From contig NZ_JAUSYD010000001.1 in NCBI RefSeq assembly GCF_030816615.1, positions 3,990,501 to 4,054,500 of the forward strand: 64,000 bases of DNA. The letters are read 5' to 3'. The notes beneath the pieces are model-generated. The model saw nothing but the letters and a program-made list of their open reading frames with translations. It ran no database searches and was not told where the DNA came from. The DNA is from Streptomyces sp. B1I3. GTDB lineage: Bacteria; Actinomycetota; Actinomycetes; Streptomycetales; Streptomycetaceae. A program made the position numbers and the translations under genes. This document shows, one piece after another, positions 33,006-43,093 of this stretch (its first letter is position 1; the number at the start of each line of letters is the position of its first letter).

Positions 33006-34448
33006 TCACTCCTGCGTCGCCCACCATTCCTTGAGGGCAGCGACTGCCGCATCGTGTTCCATCGGGCCGTGCTCCAGCCGGAGCTCCAGCAGGAACGCGT
33101 ACGCCTTACCGATCACCGGCCCGGGCCCGACGCCCAGAATCTCCATGATGTCGTTGCCGTCGAGGTCAGGACGGATCGAGTCCAGTTCCTCCTGCTCCTG
33201 CAACTGCGCGATGCGCTGCTCGAGGCCGTCGTACGTACGCGAGAGCGCGTTCGCCTTGCGCTTGTTCCGCGTCGTGCAGTCCGAGCGTGTGAGCTTGTGG
33301 AGCCGCTCCAGCAGGGACCCCGCGTCCCGGACGTACCGGCGCACCGCGGAGTCGGTCCACTCCCCGTCGCCGTAGCCGTGGAAGCGCAGATGAAGCTCCA
33401 CCAGCTTCGACACGTCCTTGACCATGTCGTTGGAGTACTTGAGCTCGGCCATGCGCTTCCTGACCATCTTGGCGCCGACCACTTCGTGGTGGTGGAACGA
33501 GACGCGACCGTCCTTCTCGAAGCGCCGCGTCCTCGGCTTCCCGATGTCATGGAGCAGGGCGGCGAGGCGCAGTACGAGGTCGGGGCCGTCCTCCTCCAGG
33601 TCGATCGCCTGCTCCAGGACCGTCAGGGAGTGCTCGTAGACGTCCTTGTGCCGGTGATGCTCATCACTCTCCAGCCGTAGCGCAGGCAGCTCGGGCAGCA
33701 CCCGGTCCGCCAGGCCCGTATCGACGAGAAGACCGAGCCCCTTGCGGGGGTGCCCGGAGAGAAGCAGCTTGTTCAGTTCCTCCCGGACCCGTTCGGCCGA
33801 CACGATCTCGATCCGTCCGGCCATGTCCGTCATCGCCCTGACGACCTCGGGGGCCACCGCGAAGTCGAGCTGCGCCGCGAAGCGGGCGGCACGCAGCATC
33901 CGTAGCGGATCGTCGGAGAACGAGTCCTCAGGCGTGCCCGGAGTGCGCAGCACACGCTCCGCCAGGTCCTCGAGCCCGCCGTGCGGGTCGATGAACTCCT
34001 TCCGGGGCAGGGCGACGGCCATGGCGTTGACGGTGAAGTCCCGCCGGACGAGATCGTCCTCGATCGAGTCGCCGTAGGAGACCTCCGGCTTGCGCGAGGT
34101 CCTGTCGTACGCCTCCGACCGGTAGGTCGTGACCTCGATCTGGTAGCCGTCCTTCTGCGCTCCGACGGTGCCGAACGCGATCCCGACCTCCCAGACCGAG
34201 TCGGCCCAGGGCCTGACGATCTTGAGCACGTCTTCGGGGCGGGCGTCCGTGGTGAAGTCCAGGTCGTTCCCGAGCCTGCCGAGCAACGCATCGCGGACCG
34301 ACCCTCCGACCAGGGCGAGGCCGAATCCGGCCTGCTCGAACCGGCGGGCAAGGTCGTCGGCGACCGGGGACACCCGCAGCAGTTCACTCACTGCGCGGTG
34401 CTGCACCTGACTCAGTGCACTGGGGCTTTCTTCGTTGGCGTTCGGCAC
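33006..34448 (-). CDS. cca: CCA tRNA nucleotidyltransferase
   Basis: 480 residues from GTG 34448 (an in-frame GTG at 34469 would add seven). Adds or repairs the 3' CCA of tRNAs. The class II polymerase-beta-type head has LVGGSVRDALLGRLGNDLDF with the catalytic DLD, followed by RRDFTVNAMAVAL and DDPLRMLRAARFAAQLDF. A C-terminal HD domain is present (LAALLHDIGKPRTRRF, FHHHEVVGA), as in many bacterial CCA enzymes. Divergent from the DUF6049 gene; the same neighbour order occurs near the origin in mycobacteria. Confidence 0.95.
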   Translation of the reverse strand: MPNANEESPSALSQVQHRAVSELLRVSPVADDLARRFEQAGFGLALVGGSVRDALLGRLGNDLDFTTDARPEDVLKIVRPWADSVWEVGIAFGTVGAQKDGYQIEVTTYRSEAYDRTSRKPEVSYGDSIEDDLVRRDFTVNAMAVALPRKEFIDPHGGLEDLAERVLRTPGTPEDSFSDDPLRMLRAARFAAQLDFAVAPEVVRAMTDMAGRIEIVSAERVREELNKLLLSGHPRKGLGLLVDTGLADRVLPELPALRLESDEHHRHKDVYEHSLTVLEQAIDLEEDGPDLVLRLAALLHDIGKPRTRRFEKDGRVSFHHHEVVGAKMVRKRMAELKYSNDMVKDVSKLVELHLRFHGYGDGEWTDSAVRRYVRDAGSLLERLHKLTRSDCTTRNKRKANALSRTYDGLEQRIAQLQEQEELDSIRPDLDGNDIMEILGVGPGPVIGKAYAFLLELRLEHGPMEHDAAVAALKEWWATQE

Positions 34449-34628
34449 AACAGAAAAGGGTACGTGCACCCACCGGCCCGGGCGTCATCGTTTCTTCCGG
34501 TCCTGCGAGACTCTCACGATCATGTGGCACGGTCCCCGGCACTCAGCCGCCGGGCGCATCGTTACCATGCGGGGACGCAGAGACCGGCAAGACCGATACC
34601 AGCTGACGACGACGAGGGACGGATACGC

Positions 34629-36926
34629 GTGGCCGAGGCGGCAGACTTTCAGGGGATGAATCCTTCCCCTGCCCGCCGGTGGCTCCGGCGCACAGCCTCC
34701 TTGATCGTCGGGGCACCGCTGATCGCAGGCCTCCTGGCCGGCCCGGCTGCGCCGACGGCGCAGGCCCACGGCACGGCCAAGGCCCCTACCGGTTCGCGCA
34801 CCGTCGACGTGTCCCTCGACACCCTCGCTCCGAGCGCACCGGTCGAGGGCGACACGCTCACCGTGTCCGGCACCCTGACCAACAAGGGCAAGAAGACAGT
34901 CACCGACGCCGAGGTGGACCTGCGTGTCGGGCCGCGGCTGTCCGGCAGGTCCGCCATCGACGAGGCCGCCGACCGGACCGCTTACCTGCCCGGCAGCGAC
35001 CCGGCGAAGCTCGGCGGCGCATACACGCTCAAGGTCCCGAAACTCGCTTCCGGCGTGAGCCAGGACTTCACGCTCGCCGTCCCGGTGGACAAGCTCGGCC
35101 TGGACGAGGAGGGCGTCTACCAGCTAGGTGTCTCTCTCACGGGCCGCACCGCCGACAGCGCCTACGACCAGGTGCTGGGCATCCGGCGGACCTTTCTTCC
35201 CTGGCAGCCCGAGGACACCGAGCGCAAGACCGGACTGACGTTCCTCTGGCCGCTGATCGCGTCGGCACATGTGACGGCGGAGACGGGATCCGACGAGCAG
35301 CAGACCCCCGTCTTCGCCGACGACGAGCTCGCGCTCGACCTCGCCCCGGGAGGACGGCTGGAGCAGATGGTCTCTCTCGGCCGTCAGCTGCCCGTGACCT
35401 GGGTGATCGATCCTGGTCTGCTGGCAGCGGCCGACGCGATGACCAGGAACTACCGCGTCAAGGTCGGTGACACCACCGTCGCGGGGACGAACCAGGCCAT
35501 CGCCAAGCAGTGGCTCACCACGCTGGAAGCAGCGGTGAAGGACGGCACGGTGGTGGCCCTCCCGTTCGCCGATCCCGACCTCGCTTCCATCGCGCACCGC
35601 GGCAAGAACGTGTCGGGCACGCTCGGTCATCTGCAGACGGCGACGGAGGCGGCCGGGTTGACGGTGGAGACCGTCCTCCATGTGAAGCCGTCCACCGACT
35701 TCGCCTGGCCTGTGAACGGTGCCGTTGATCCCTCCGTCGTCGATGTGGCCACCTCGGCCGGTGCCCACACGGTGATCGCCCGCAGCGACAGCTTCGAAGA
35801 AACCGGTGGCCTGCCCTACACCCCGACAGCGGCCCGGCCGATCGGCGGGGGCACCACCGCCGTCGTCTCCGACTACAGGCTCTCCACCGCCTTCGAGGGC
35901 GACCTGTCCACGACGGGCAACTCGACGCTGGCCGTCCAGAAGTTTCTCGCCCATACGCTGGCGTTGACCGAGCAGGCGCCCGACCGCGAGCGCAGCGTCG
36001 TCGTCGCCCCTCAGCGGACTCCCACGGCCTCCCAGGCCCAGGCCATGGCGCGCGCCGTGCGGGCACTGACCGACGAACACTGGACGCAGCCCCTCGACCT
36101 GGTGGCCGCTGCCGGGAAGAAGCCGGACGCACGAGCCACGACGAAGGTGCCGCGGGCCTCCCGGTACCCGAAGAAGCTGCGCAGCCAGGAGCTGCCCACC
36201 CAGGCCTTCCAGGACATCAGGACGACGCAGGAATCGCTCAACAGCTTCCAGGTCATCCTCACCCAGCCCGACCGTGTGGTGACCCCGTTCGGCAATGCGA
36301 TCAACCGCTCGATGTCGACGTCCTGGCGCGGCAGCGCCCTGGAGGCCCAGCGATACCGCGATGCCGTCCGCACCTACCTGCAGAGTCTGACCAACGAGGT
36401 GCAGCTCATCTCGAAGTCCGACGTCACCCTGTCCGGGCGCAGCGCGACGATCCCCGTGACCGTGCAGAACAAGCTGGTGCAGGGTGTCGACCATCTCGTG
36501 CTCCGCCTGACGTCGGGCAACGCCACACGGCTCAAGCTCAACGACGGCGGGGCCGTGGCCGAACAACCGGTCAGGATCGCCGGCGGGCACAGCCAGTCGG
36601 TGAAGTTCGACGCCTCGGCCAACGCCAACGGCCAGGCGCAGGTCACCGCGCGCCTCTTCACCGAGGACGGAACGCCGTACGGCGAGGAGATGACCTTCAC
36701 CGTGAAGGTCTCAGAAGTCACACCCACGGTGCTTCTGGTGATCGCCGGAGGCCTGCTGCTGCTGGTCCTGGCCGGCATCAGGATGTACACCCACCGAAGG
36801 CGCACCGTCGCCGGCGGAGCAGTGGAGAACAACGGCGGTGAACCCGAGCAGCCGAGTGACCCGACGCCGGACACCGGTCCGGAAAGCGGGAACCCGTCGG
36901 GCCCGGGTGAGAAAGTGGACCGTTGA
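34629..36926 (+). CDS. Exported membrane-anchored DUF6049 protein
   Basis: 765 residues. A signal peptide is visible near the N-terminus (WLRRTASLIVGAPLIAGLLA, cleavage probably near AQAHG). A long extracellular region follows, with TVSGTLTNKGKKTVTDAEVD (an Ig-like stretch) and a middle part (TWVIDPGLLAAADAMTRNYR) resembling polysaccharide-deacetylase folds. One C-terminal membrane helix (VLLVIAGGLLLLVLAGIRMY) and an acidic tail end it. GTG 34629 has GAGGGACGG upstream. Always next to murJ in actinobacteria, so a peptidoglycan-export role is likely; not proven. Confidence 0.85.
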   Translation: MAEAADFQGMNPSPARRWLRRTASLIVGAPLIAGLLAGPAAPTAQAHGTAKAPTGSRTVDVSLDTLAPSAPVEGDTLTVSGTLTNKGKKTVTDAEVDLRVGPRLSGRSAIDEAADRTAYLPGSDPAKLGGAYTLKVPKLASGVSQDFTLAVPVDKLGLDEEGVYQLGVSLTGRTADSAYDQVLGIRRTFLPWQPEDTERKTGLTFLWPLIASAHVTAETGSDEQQTPVFADDELALDLAPGGRLEQMVSLGRQLPVTWVIDPGLLAAADAMTRNYRVKVGDTTVAGTNQAIAKQWLTTLEAAVKDGTVVALPFADPDLASIAHRGKNVSGTLGHLQTATEAAGLTVETVLHVKPSTDFAWPVNGAVDPSVVDVATSAGAHTVIARSDSFEETGGLPYTPTAARPIGGGTTAVVSDYRLSTAFEGDLSTTGNSTLAVQKFLAHTLALTEQAPDRERSVVVAPQRTPTASQAQAMARAVRALTDEHWTQPLDLVAAAGKKPDARATTKVPRASRYPKKLRSQELPTQAFQDIRTTQESLNSFQVILTQPDRVVTPFGNAINRSMSTSWRGSALEAQRYRDAVRTYLQSLTNEVQLISKSDVTLSGRSATIPVTVQNKLVQGVDHLVLRLTSGNATRLKLNDGGAVAEQPVRIAGGHSQSVKFDASANANGQAQVTARLFTEDGTPYGEEMTFTVKVSEVTPTVLLVIAGGLLLLVLAGIRMYTHRRRTVAGGAVENNGGEPEQPSDPTPDTGPESGNPSGPGEKVDR

Positions 36927-36975
36927 GCGATGTGTGTCGAGGCCGGTCGGCCGGGGACGATGAGGTGGGGTTTCG

Positions 36976-39135
36976 ATGAACGCGCCGTACGACGGTGACC
37001 GCGGCCAGGGCGCGGGCGGAGCAGGGTCTTCCGGCGGTCCGCCGGCGTCACCCGGATCCGGGGAGGAGGGGATGACCCCCGACCCGTACCTCCAGCACGC
37101 CTACGACCACGATCCGTACCGGGCTCAGGACCTCACCGCGCAGGATCCGGTGGCCGAGGCACTCTACGACCGCGCCTCCCACCCGCCACCGCCGCCCGGC
37201 ACCTACCAGGAGCCACAGGCGCTCTACCAGCAGCCCCCCGCGGCCCAGTACGCCCCCGACCCCCGCATCTGGGCCCAGACGCCGCCACCGGAGCCCGCAG
37301 GCCCCTCGCGGCACCTGCCGTACGGAGACAACCCGGCGACCACCCAGTACGTCGGGGTCGACGACCTGGTCACGCAGGCTGCCGACGACCGCGAGGAGCC
37401 GGACGCCTTCGCCCACCTCTTCCGCGACCAGGAGGGCTCCGGGCGGCCTCCCGGCCCGCCGGCCGAGCCGGAAGCGGCTCCGGCACCTGTTCCGCCGAAG
37501 TCCGGCGGCCGCGCGGCGGGGATACTGAAGTCGAGTGCGCTGATGGCCGCCGGCACCCTGGTCTCCAGGCTCACCGGCTTCGTCCGCAGCCTGGTGATCA
37601 CCGCAGCTCTCGGTGCGGCGCTGCTCGGCGACAGTTTCACCATCGCCTACACGCTGCCGACGATGATCTACATCCTCACCGTCGGTGGTGGGCTGAACTC
37701 GGTCTTCGTGCCCCAACTGGTCCGCTCCATGAAGGACGACCAGGACGGCGGTGAGGCGTATGCCAACCGTCTGCTGACCCTGGTGATGGTCACGCTCGGG
37801 GCGATCGTCGCCCTCGCCGTCCTCGCCGCGCCGTGGCTCATCCACATGATGTCGCCGACGATCGCGAACGACGCGGCGGCCAACAGCGTCGCCGTCACCT
37901 TCGCCCGCTACTGCCTCCCGACCATCTTCTTCATGGGCATCCACGTGGTCATGGGGCAGATCCTCAACGCGCGCGGGAAATTCGGCGCGATGATGTGGAC
38001 GCCGGTCCTCAACAACATCGTCATGATCGTCACGTTCGGCCTGTTCATCTGGGTCTACGGCACGTCCGCGGAATCCCGGATGGGCGTCGAGACGATTCCG
38101 CCGGACGGCGTCCGGCTCCTGGGCATCGGAACGCTTCTCGGCCTGGTCGTCCAGGCCCTGGCCATGATCCCGTATCTGCGCGAGGCCGGGTTCCGCTTCC
38201 GTCCCCGCTTCGACTGGAAGGGCCACGGCCTCGGCAAGACGATCAAGCTTGCCAAGTGGACCGTTCTCTTCGTCCTCGCCAACCAGGCGGGCGTCATCGT
38301 CGTGACGCAGCTCGCGACCTCCGCGGGCAAGCTGTCCGGCATGGACGGCACCGGGTTCCTCGCCTACTCCAATGCCCAGCTGATCTGGGGAATGCCCCAG
38401 GCGATCATCACCGTCTCCGTCATGGCCGCGCTGCTGCCGCGCATCTCCCGCGCAGCACATGACAACGACCCCGGAGCCGTCCGCGACGACATCTCACAGG
38501 GTCTGCGCAATTCCGCGGTGGCGATCGTGCCCGTAGCCTTCACATTCCTGGCGCTCGGTCTGCCGATGTGCACCCTGCTGTACGCGTCGAGCGGCACGGA
38601 AGCCGCCCGGTCCATGGGCTTCATCCTGATGGCGTTCGGCCTGGGCCTCATCCCGTACTCCGTGCAGTACGTCGTGCTGCGCGGCTTCTACGCGTACGAG
38701 GACACCCGCACCCCGTTCTACAACACCGTCATCGTGGCGGCCGTCAACGCTGCGGCGTCCGCTCTCTGCTACGTCGTCCTTCCGGCGCAGTGGGCGGTCG
38801 TCGGCATGGCCGCCTCCTACGGGCTGGCCTACGCGGTCGGCGTGGGGATCGCCTGGCGGCGTCTGCGCAACCGGCTCGGAGGGGACCTCGACGGCTCCCG
38901 TGTGGTGCGCACCTACGCCCGGCTCTGCATGGCCGCGATCCCTGCGGCGGTCCTGGGTGGCGCCGTGGGCTACGCCCTTCTCCGGACACTCGGCGACGGG
39001 GCCGGCGGGTCGGTGGTCTCCCTCGTCTGCGGCAGTGTGGTCCTGCTGGGCGTCTTCTTCGTGGCTGCCCGGAAGATGCGTATCGAAGAACTCAACAGCA
39101 TGGTCGGCATGGTCCGGGGGCGGCTCGGACGCTGA
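36976..39135 (+). CDS. murJ: MurJ, lipid II flippase
   Basis: 719 residues. A proline- and tyrosine-rich cytoplasmic region (about 1-180) precedes the MviN/MurJ core of 14 helices, starting ILKSSALMAAGTLVSRLTGF and including GGGLNSVFVPQLVRSM, QILNARGKFGAMMWTPVLNN and LLPRISRAAHDNDPGAVRDD. It moves lipid II across the membrane. Followed by a pseudokinase gene; in mycobacteria the two are one protein (Rv3910), where the phosphorylated pseudokinase restrains MurJ. Start ATG 36976 has GAGGTGGGG before it. Confidence 0.95.
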   Translation: MNAPYDGDRGQGAGGAGSSGGPPASPGSGEEGMTPDPYLQHAYDHDPYRAQDLTAQDPVAEALYDRASHPPPPPGTYQEPQALYQQPPAAQYAPDPRIWAQTPPPEPAGPSRHLPYGDNPATTQYVGVDDLVTQAADDREEPDAFAHLFRDQEGSGRPPGPPAEPEAAPAPVPPKSGGRAAGILKSSALMAAGTLVSRLTGFVRSLVITAALGAALLGDSFTIAYTLPTMIYILTVGGGLNSVFVPQLVRSMKDDQDGGEAYANRLLTLVMVTLGAIVALAVLAAPWLIHMMSPTIANDAAANSVAVTFARYCLPTIFFMGIHVVMGQILNARGKFGAMMWTPVLNNIVMIVTFGLFIWVYGTSAESRMGVETIPPDGVRLLGIGTLLGLVVQALAMIPYLREAGFRFRPRFDWKGHGLGKTIKLAKWTVLFVLANQAGVIVVTQLATSAGKLSGMDGTGFLAYSNAQLIWGMPQAIITVSVMAALLPRISRAAHDNDPGAVRDDISQGLRNSAVAIVPVAFTFLALGLPMCTLLYASSGTEAARSMGFILMAFGLGLIPYSVQYVVLRGFYAYEDTRTPFYNTVIVAAVNAAASALCYVVLPAQWAVVGMAASYGLAYAVGVGIAWRRLRNRLGGDLDGSRVVRTYARLCMAAIPAAVLGGAVGYALLRTLGDGAGGSVVSLVCGSVVLLGVFFVAARKMRIEELNSMVGMVRGRLGR

Positions 39136-39292
39136 CGGCCCCACGTGGTGAGGTCGTGAAGGCGCACCGGTCCGCACAACCAACGCTGGGCACCGCGTGT
39201 CGTGCATAGCGCCGGAGTATGGGCACAATTGGCGTGACTGTGCAGAGCTGGCTGGCTGGCATCGCGCAACGGATGGGGAGGCAGGAACGACG

Positions 39293-41002
39293 GTGGCGGA
39301 ACGTAGCACGGCTGCTGTGGATGTGGCCGACAACGGCGGCGACGAGCCGCCGCCCGCCGAGGCGGACGAGGCCTCGACCGACGGGACGTCACAGGCCGGG
39401 GACCCGGAGAACGCCGGCCCGGAGGGCGCGGACGGCGGGCAGGCAGGCAAGGAGCCCGTCCCGGCGACTCCCGACCTGCACAGTGGTCACAAACTGGCCG
39501 GACGCTACCGTCTCGAGGAATGCGTCACCCGTCTGGACGGATTCAGCAGCTGGCGTGCGGTCGACGAGAAGCTGCGTCGTGCGGTGGGTGTCCACCTGCT
39601 TCCCGCCGACCACCCGCGCGCCCGCTCGGTGCTGGCGGCCGCCCGCTCCTCCGCGCTCCTGGGGGACCCGCGCTTCGTCCAGGTCCTGGACGCGGTGGAG
39701 GAGGACGACCTCGTCTACGTCGTGCACGAGTGGCTCCCGGACGCGACGGAGCTCACCGCCCTGCTCGCGGCCGGCCCAATGGAAGCGCACGACGCCTACC
39801 AGCTGGTGAGCCAGGTGTCCCAGGCCATGGCTGCCGCTCACCGGGAGGGTCTCGCGCACCTGCGACTCACCCCGGGTGCGGTGCTGCGCAGTTCGACCGG
39901 GCAGTACAGGATCCGGGGCCTCGCTGTGAACGCCGCGTTGCGCGGCATCACCGCGGACCAGCCGCTGCGTACGGACACCGAGGCCATCGGCGCGCTCCTC
40001 TACGCCGCCCTGACCCGGCGCTGGCCCTATGAAAGCGATGCCTACGGCCTGTCCGGGCTGCCCAAGGACCTGGGGCTGATCCCCCCGGACCAGGTGAGGG
40101 CCGGGGTCCACCGAGGCCTTTCGGAGCTCGCCATGCGGGCCCTCGCCAACGACGGAGCCACCGCGTCACGGCAGGAACAGCCCTGCACGACGCCGGACGA
40201 GCTGGCGAAGGCCGTCGCCGCCATGCCTCGCGTCCTTCCCCCCGAGCCTGCCTTCACCGCCCCGCCCGAATACCAGCGGACGACCTACCAGCAGGGCACC
40301 TACGGTCGCCCGCCGGCCGCGGTCGCCGCGACCCAGCCCGTGGTCGCTCCTCCGCCCCCTCTCCAGAGCCGTACCGGCAAGGCGCTCAAGTGGGCCGTGG
40401 CCGCGCTTCTCATCGCCGCTCTCGGGCTCGGCAGCTGGCAACTGGCAGAGACCGTGCTCAACCGGGAGAACGACACCACGGAGCCGACCACGACGCACAA
40501 CCGGGGTTCCGAGGGCGACGACAAGGCTCCGGTCCAGCTCAAGGATCTGCGCATCGTCGACGCGAGGGAGTTCGCTCCCAGCGGTTCCGGTATCAAAGTG
40601 CAGGACGTTCCGAACGCCATCGACGGCACGTCGGACACCGCTTGGATCACTCCCCGGTACGTGGGTTACGCCAACTTCGGCAACCTCCCGAACCGCAAGG
40701 AGGGCAGCGGCATAATCGTTGATCTCGGCAGCGTGCAGGACGTCGCCGGCATCGACGTCGCGATGTACCAAGGTCAGCAGAAGGCCGAAGTGCTCGCGGC
40801 CGGCGAAGGTGCTTCCGCCCCCTCGTCCCTGGCCGACTTCCCGCATCGCCTCACGAACCTCGAGACGACGGGAAGCACCATACGGAAGACGCTCACCAAG
40901 CCGGTACGGACCCGCTACATCCTGGTCCGCATCACGGAACTGCCTCCTGACGGCTCATATGGTTTCCGTGGCGGCATCTCGGAGATCTCTGTACTCGGCT
41001 GA
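39293..41002 (+). CDS. Membrane-bound pseudokinase with extracellular discoidin-like domain
   Basis: 569 residues from GTG 39293. The kinase-like domain (about 75-310) lacks the key residues: the VAxK lysine is replaced (VGVHLLPAD), the HRD motif reads HLRLTPGAVLR and DFG reads IRGLAVN. A proline-rich linker and one membrane helix (LKWAVAALLIAALGLGSWQL, about 364-385) follow, then an outer F5/8-type domain (LKDLRIVDAREFAPSGSGIK, GTSDTAWITPRY). Matches the C-terminal half of mycobacterial MviN, which regulates lipid II flipping. Likely regulates MurJ encoded just upstream. Confidence 0.88.
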   Translation: MAERSTAAVDVADNGGDEPPPAEADEASTDGTSQAGDPENAGPEGADGGQAGKEPVPATPDLHSGHKLAGRYRLEECVTRLDGFSSWRAVDEKLRRAVGVHLLPADHPRARSVLAAARSSALLGDPRFVQVLDAVEEDDLVYVVHEWLPDATELTALLAAGPMEAHDAYQLVSQVSQAMAAAHREGLAHLRLTPGAVLRSSTGQYRIRGLAVNAALRGITADQPLRTDTEAIGALLYAALTRRWPYESDAYGLSGLPKDLGLIPPDQVRAGVHRGLSELAMRALANDGATASRQEQPCTTPDELAKAVAAMPRVLPPEPAFTAPPEYQRTTYQQGTYGRPPAAVAATQPVVAPPPPLQSRTGKALKWAVAALLIAALGLGSWQLAETVLNRENDTTEPTTTHNRGSEGDDKAPVQLKDLRIVDAREFAPSGSGIKVQDVPNAIDGTSDTAWITPRYVGYANFGNLPNRKEGSGIIVDLGSVQDVAGIDVAMYQGQQKAEVLAAGEGASAPSSLADFPHRLTNLETTGSTIRKTLTKPVRTRYILVRITELPPDGSYGFRGGISEISVLG

Positions 41003-41004
41003 CC

Positions 41005-41042
41005 GAACGGGCCCGTGGGAAACGCTCCTCACCGGCCCGTTC
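41005..41042 (+). terminator. Terminator after the pseudokinase gene
   Basis: GAACGGGCC (41005-41013) and GGCCCGTTC (41034-41042) form a perfect 9-base stem immediately after the stop codon. The rest of the 463-base gap to sigM (41043-41465) has no recognisable gene; it should hold the sigM promoter. Confidence 0.6.
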
Positions 41043-41465
41043 CGCGTCCCGCCCGCCTGCGAACACTTCCAGCCGCGGTGGCCCCGGTGGCTGTCCGTCC
41101 CGACGGTGCCCCTACGTCCGCCGAAGCGCCATGCGCAGAGGTCGATCCAGCCGGTGTGGACGCTCACCCTCTCGATCCTGCTGCCGGACGGAGCGCAGGG
41201 GCATGTGCCGTGGCCAATCGGCCAACTACGCCTGCACCAGGAATCGTTGCGCCTGAGATACTCATGGCTCCCGCCTTCTTCCAGCTAGGCTTCTTCCTCT
41301 TCAGGCCCTTCCTCGTTCCAACCGTGACAGACAGACCGGCACTCCGGCCAGGTCGCCCCGTCCGTGATCGATTACGCGTGGCCCGCCCACGCGCAGCAAG
41401 ATCGACGAGAAGTGCCGCTGCTCACGCACAGACTGATCCCGCCGTACAAGAAGGGGAGGGCGACC

Positions 41466-42161
41466 GTGAGTCAATCCGACCCACCCAGCGATCAGGAGCT
41501 TCTGGCCCAACACGTCGCCGGCGATCCGGACGCGTTCGGCGAACTCGTGCGGCGGCACCGGGACCGGCTCTGGGCCGTCGCGATCCGCACCCTCGGCGAT
41601 CGCGAGGAAGCCGCCGACGCCGTTCAGGACGCCCTTGTCTCCGCCTTCCGGGCCGCCCACACCTTCCGCGGACAGTCCGCCGTCACCACCTGGCTGCACC
41701 GCATCACCGTCAACGCGTGCCTGGACCGGGTCCGTAAGGCCGCCTCACGCAAGACCTCGCCTGTGGACGACACCGAGCGACTCGATCAGCTTCTGGAGCC
41801 ACACGAATCCGCCGAGGCTCCCGCCGAGCGACAGGACCTGCATCGCGAACTCCTCGCTGCGCTGGCCACCCTGCCCGCGGAGCAGCGAGCCGCACTCGTC
41901 CTCGTGGACATGCAGGCCTACCCCGTCGCGGAGGCTGCTCGCCTTCTCGACGTTCCGACCGGCACGGTGAAGAGCCGCTGTGCGCGGGGTAGAGCCAGAC
42001 TGCTTCCTCTGCTCACCCATCTACGCAACAACGCGGACGGCGAGAGCAGCCGGGTGGAAAGGAACCGGACGCACGGGACATCCGTCCCACCTGCGTCAGG
42101 ACCAAGGGATGCAGGCGCAAGCGATCCTGCTGCGGTAAAGGGTGGAGGTGGGCTCGCATGA
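41466..42161 (+). CDS. sigM: ECF sigma factor, SigM type
   Basis: 231 residues from GTG 41466 with GGGGAGGGCG upstream. Region 2 is AFGELVRRHRDRLWAVAIRT through TFRGQSAVTTWLHRITVNAC; region 4 is LATLPAEQRAALVLVDMQAY with GTVKSRCARGRARLLPLL as the recognition helix. A polar tail of about 35 residues follows. The anti-sigma gene overlaps its stop codon, and trxB-trxA follow, the same order as mycobacterial sigM. In Mycobacterium it responds to envelope stress; target genes here are not known from sequence. Confidence 0.88.
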   Translation: MSQSDPPSDQELLAQHVAGDPDAFGELVRRHRDRLWAVAIRTLGDREEAADAVQDALVSAFRAAHTFRGQSAVTTWLHRITVNACLDRVRKAASRKTSPVDDTERLDQLLEPHESAEAPAERQDLHRELLAALATLPAEQRAALVLVDMQAYPVAEAARLLDVPTGTVKSRCARGRARLLPLLTHLRNNADGESSRVERNRTHGTSVPPASGPRDAGASDPAAVKGGGGLA

Positions 42162-43063
42162 CATCCACGGCCGACACGGCTCAGCACCCGGACGTCGAGG
42201 AGATTTCCGATCTCACCGCAGGGCTCCTCTCCTCTGCCCGGGCGGAAGCACTCCGTCTCCATATCGACGCCTGCGCGCCGTGTGGCGACATCCACGCCTC
42301 CCTCGAGGAGATCCGCTCGCTCCTCGGCAGTCTGCCTCTGCAGGAGCACATGCCCGACGACATCGCCGAGCGCATCGACACCGCCCTGGCGGCCGAGGCG
42401 CTCCCCGATCCCTCGCCTGCGGCAGATCATGTTTCACGTGAAACACACGATCAGTCTTCGGACGGCACGGCCCCCGCGCGCCCTCTGGGGCACCCGCGAG
42501 GCGCCACCGGACCCGGACGGCGTCCGGCTCGGCGCCGCCGTCGCACGGTAGTCCTTGGCACTGCCCTCGGAGCGGCCGTCGTCGGCATGAGCGTCTTCAT
42601 GCTGCAGTCGATACAGCCCTCACAGGAGTCGGCCGGCATGAAGGCCGATCAAGGCGTCAGTGCCGCAACGGAAGGGAGGCACGACTTCGCGGAGGGCACG
42701 CTCGAGAGCCAGGTCCACTCCCTGCTGAGCGACACCGGCGAGAGCGCCACCACATCGGCGAAGCCCCTCAACACCAAATCGTCTCCGCAGAACCTGTCCC
42801 CGCAGACCTCATCCCCCAGCCTCCCCCTGCGCACTCCCGTGGTGGTCGTACCCCCCTGCGTCCAACAGGGCACCGGACGCGACACCCCGGCCCTGGCCAT
42901 CGAAGAGGGCAGCTACGAAGGATCGGCCGCCTTCCTCGTCGTCCTGCCCCACGCGACCGACTCGAGCCGCGTACAGGCCTATGTCGTCGATGCTGCCTGC
43001 GTGGACTCCGGGCCCGCGGCCAGGGGGCACCTGCTGCTCACCCACTCGTACACGCGTCCCTGA
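42158..43063 (+). CDS. Zinc-type anti-sigma factor for SigM
   Basis: 301 residues. The N-terminal anti-sigma domain has HIDACAPC (HxxxCxxC, residues 28-35), the zinc anti-sigma motif. A membrane helix (VVLGTALGAAVVGMSVFMLQ, about 130-150) leads to a Ser/Pro-rich outer region that ends in a small domain. The ATG overlaps the sigM stop (ATGA), so they are translationally coupled. It should hold SigM inactive until an envelope or redox signal. A parS site is embedded in the coding region and encodes HVSRETH in the linker. Confidence 0.85.
   Translation: MTSTADTAQHPDVEEISDLTAGLLSSARAEALRLHIDACAPCGDIHASLEEIRSLLGSLPLQEHMPDDIAERIDTALAAEALPDPSPAADHVSRETHDQSSDGTAPARPLGHPRGATGPGRRPARRRRRTVVLGTALGAAVVGMSVFMLQSIQPSQESAGMKADQGVSAATEGRHDFAEGTLESQVHSLLSDTGESATTSAKPLNTKSSPQNLSPQTSSPSLPLRTPVVVVPPCVQQGTGRDTPALAIEEGSYEGSAAFLVVLPHATDSSRVQAYVVDAACVDSGPAARGHLLLTHSYTRP
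42431..42444. other. parS site 6 (inside anti-sigma gene)
   Basis: Perfect GTTTCACGTGAAAC within the coding sequence of the anti-sigma factor, in the linker before its membrane helix, where it is read as VSRET. Confidence 0.95.
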
Positions 43064-43093
43064 GAAGCACCCCCGGATCCGATCCGGTACTTC

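Noticed and set aside
41015..41737. ORF between the pseudokinase and sigM
   Set aside because: It runs into sigM in a different frame, is Pro/Arg-rich and has no ribosome binding site.
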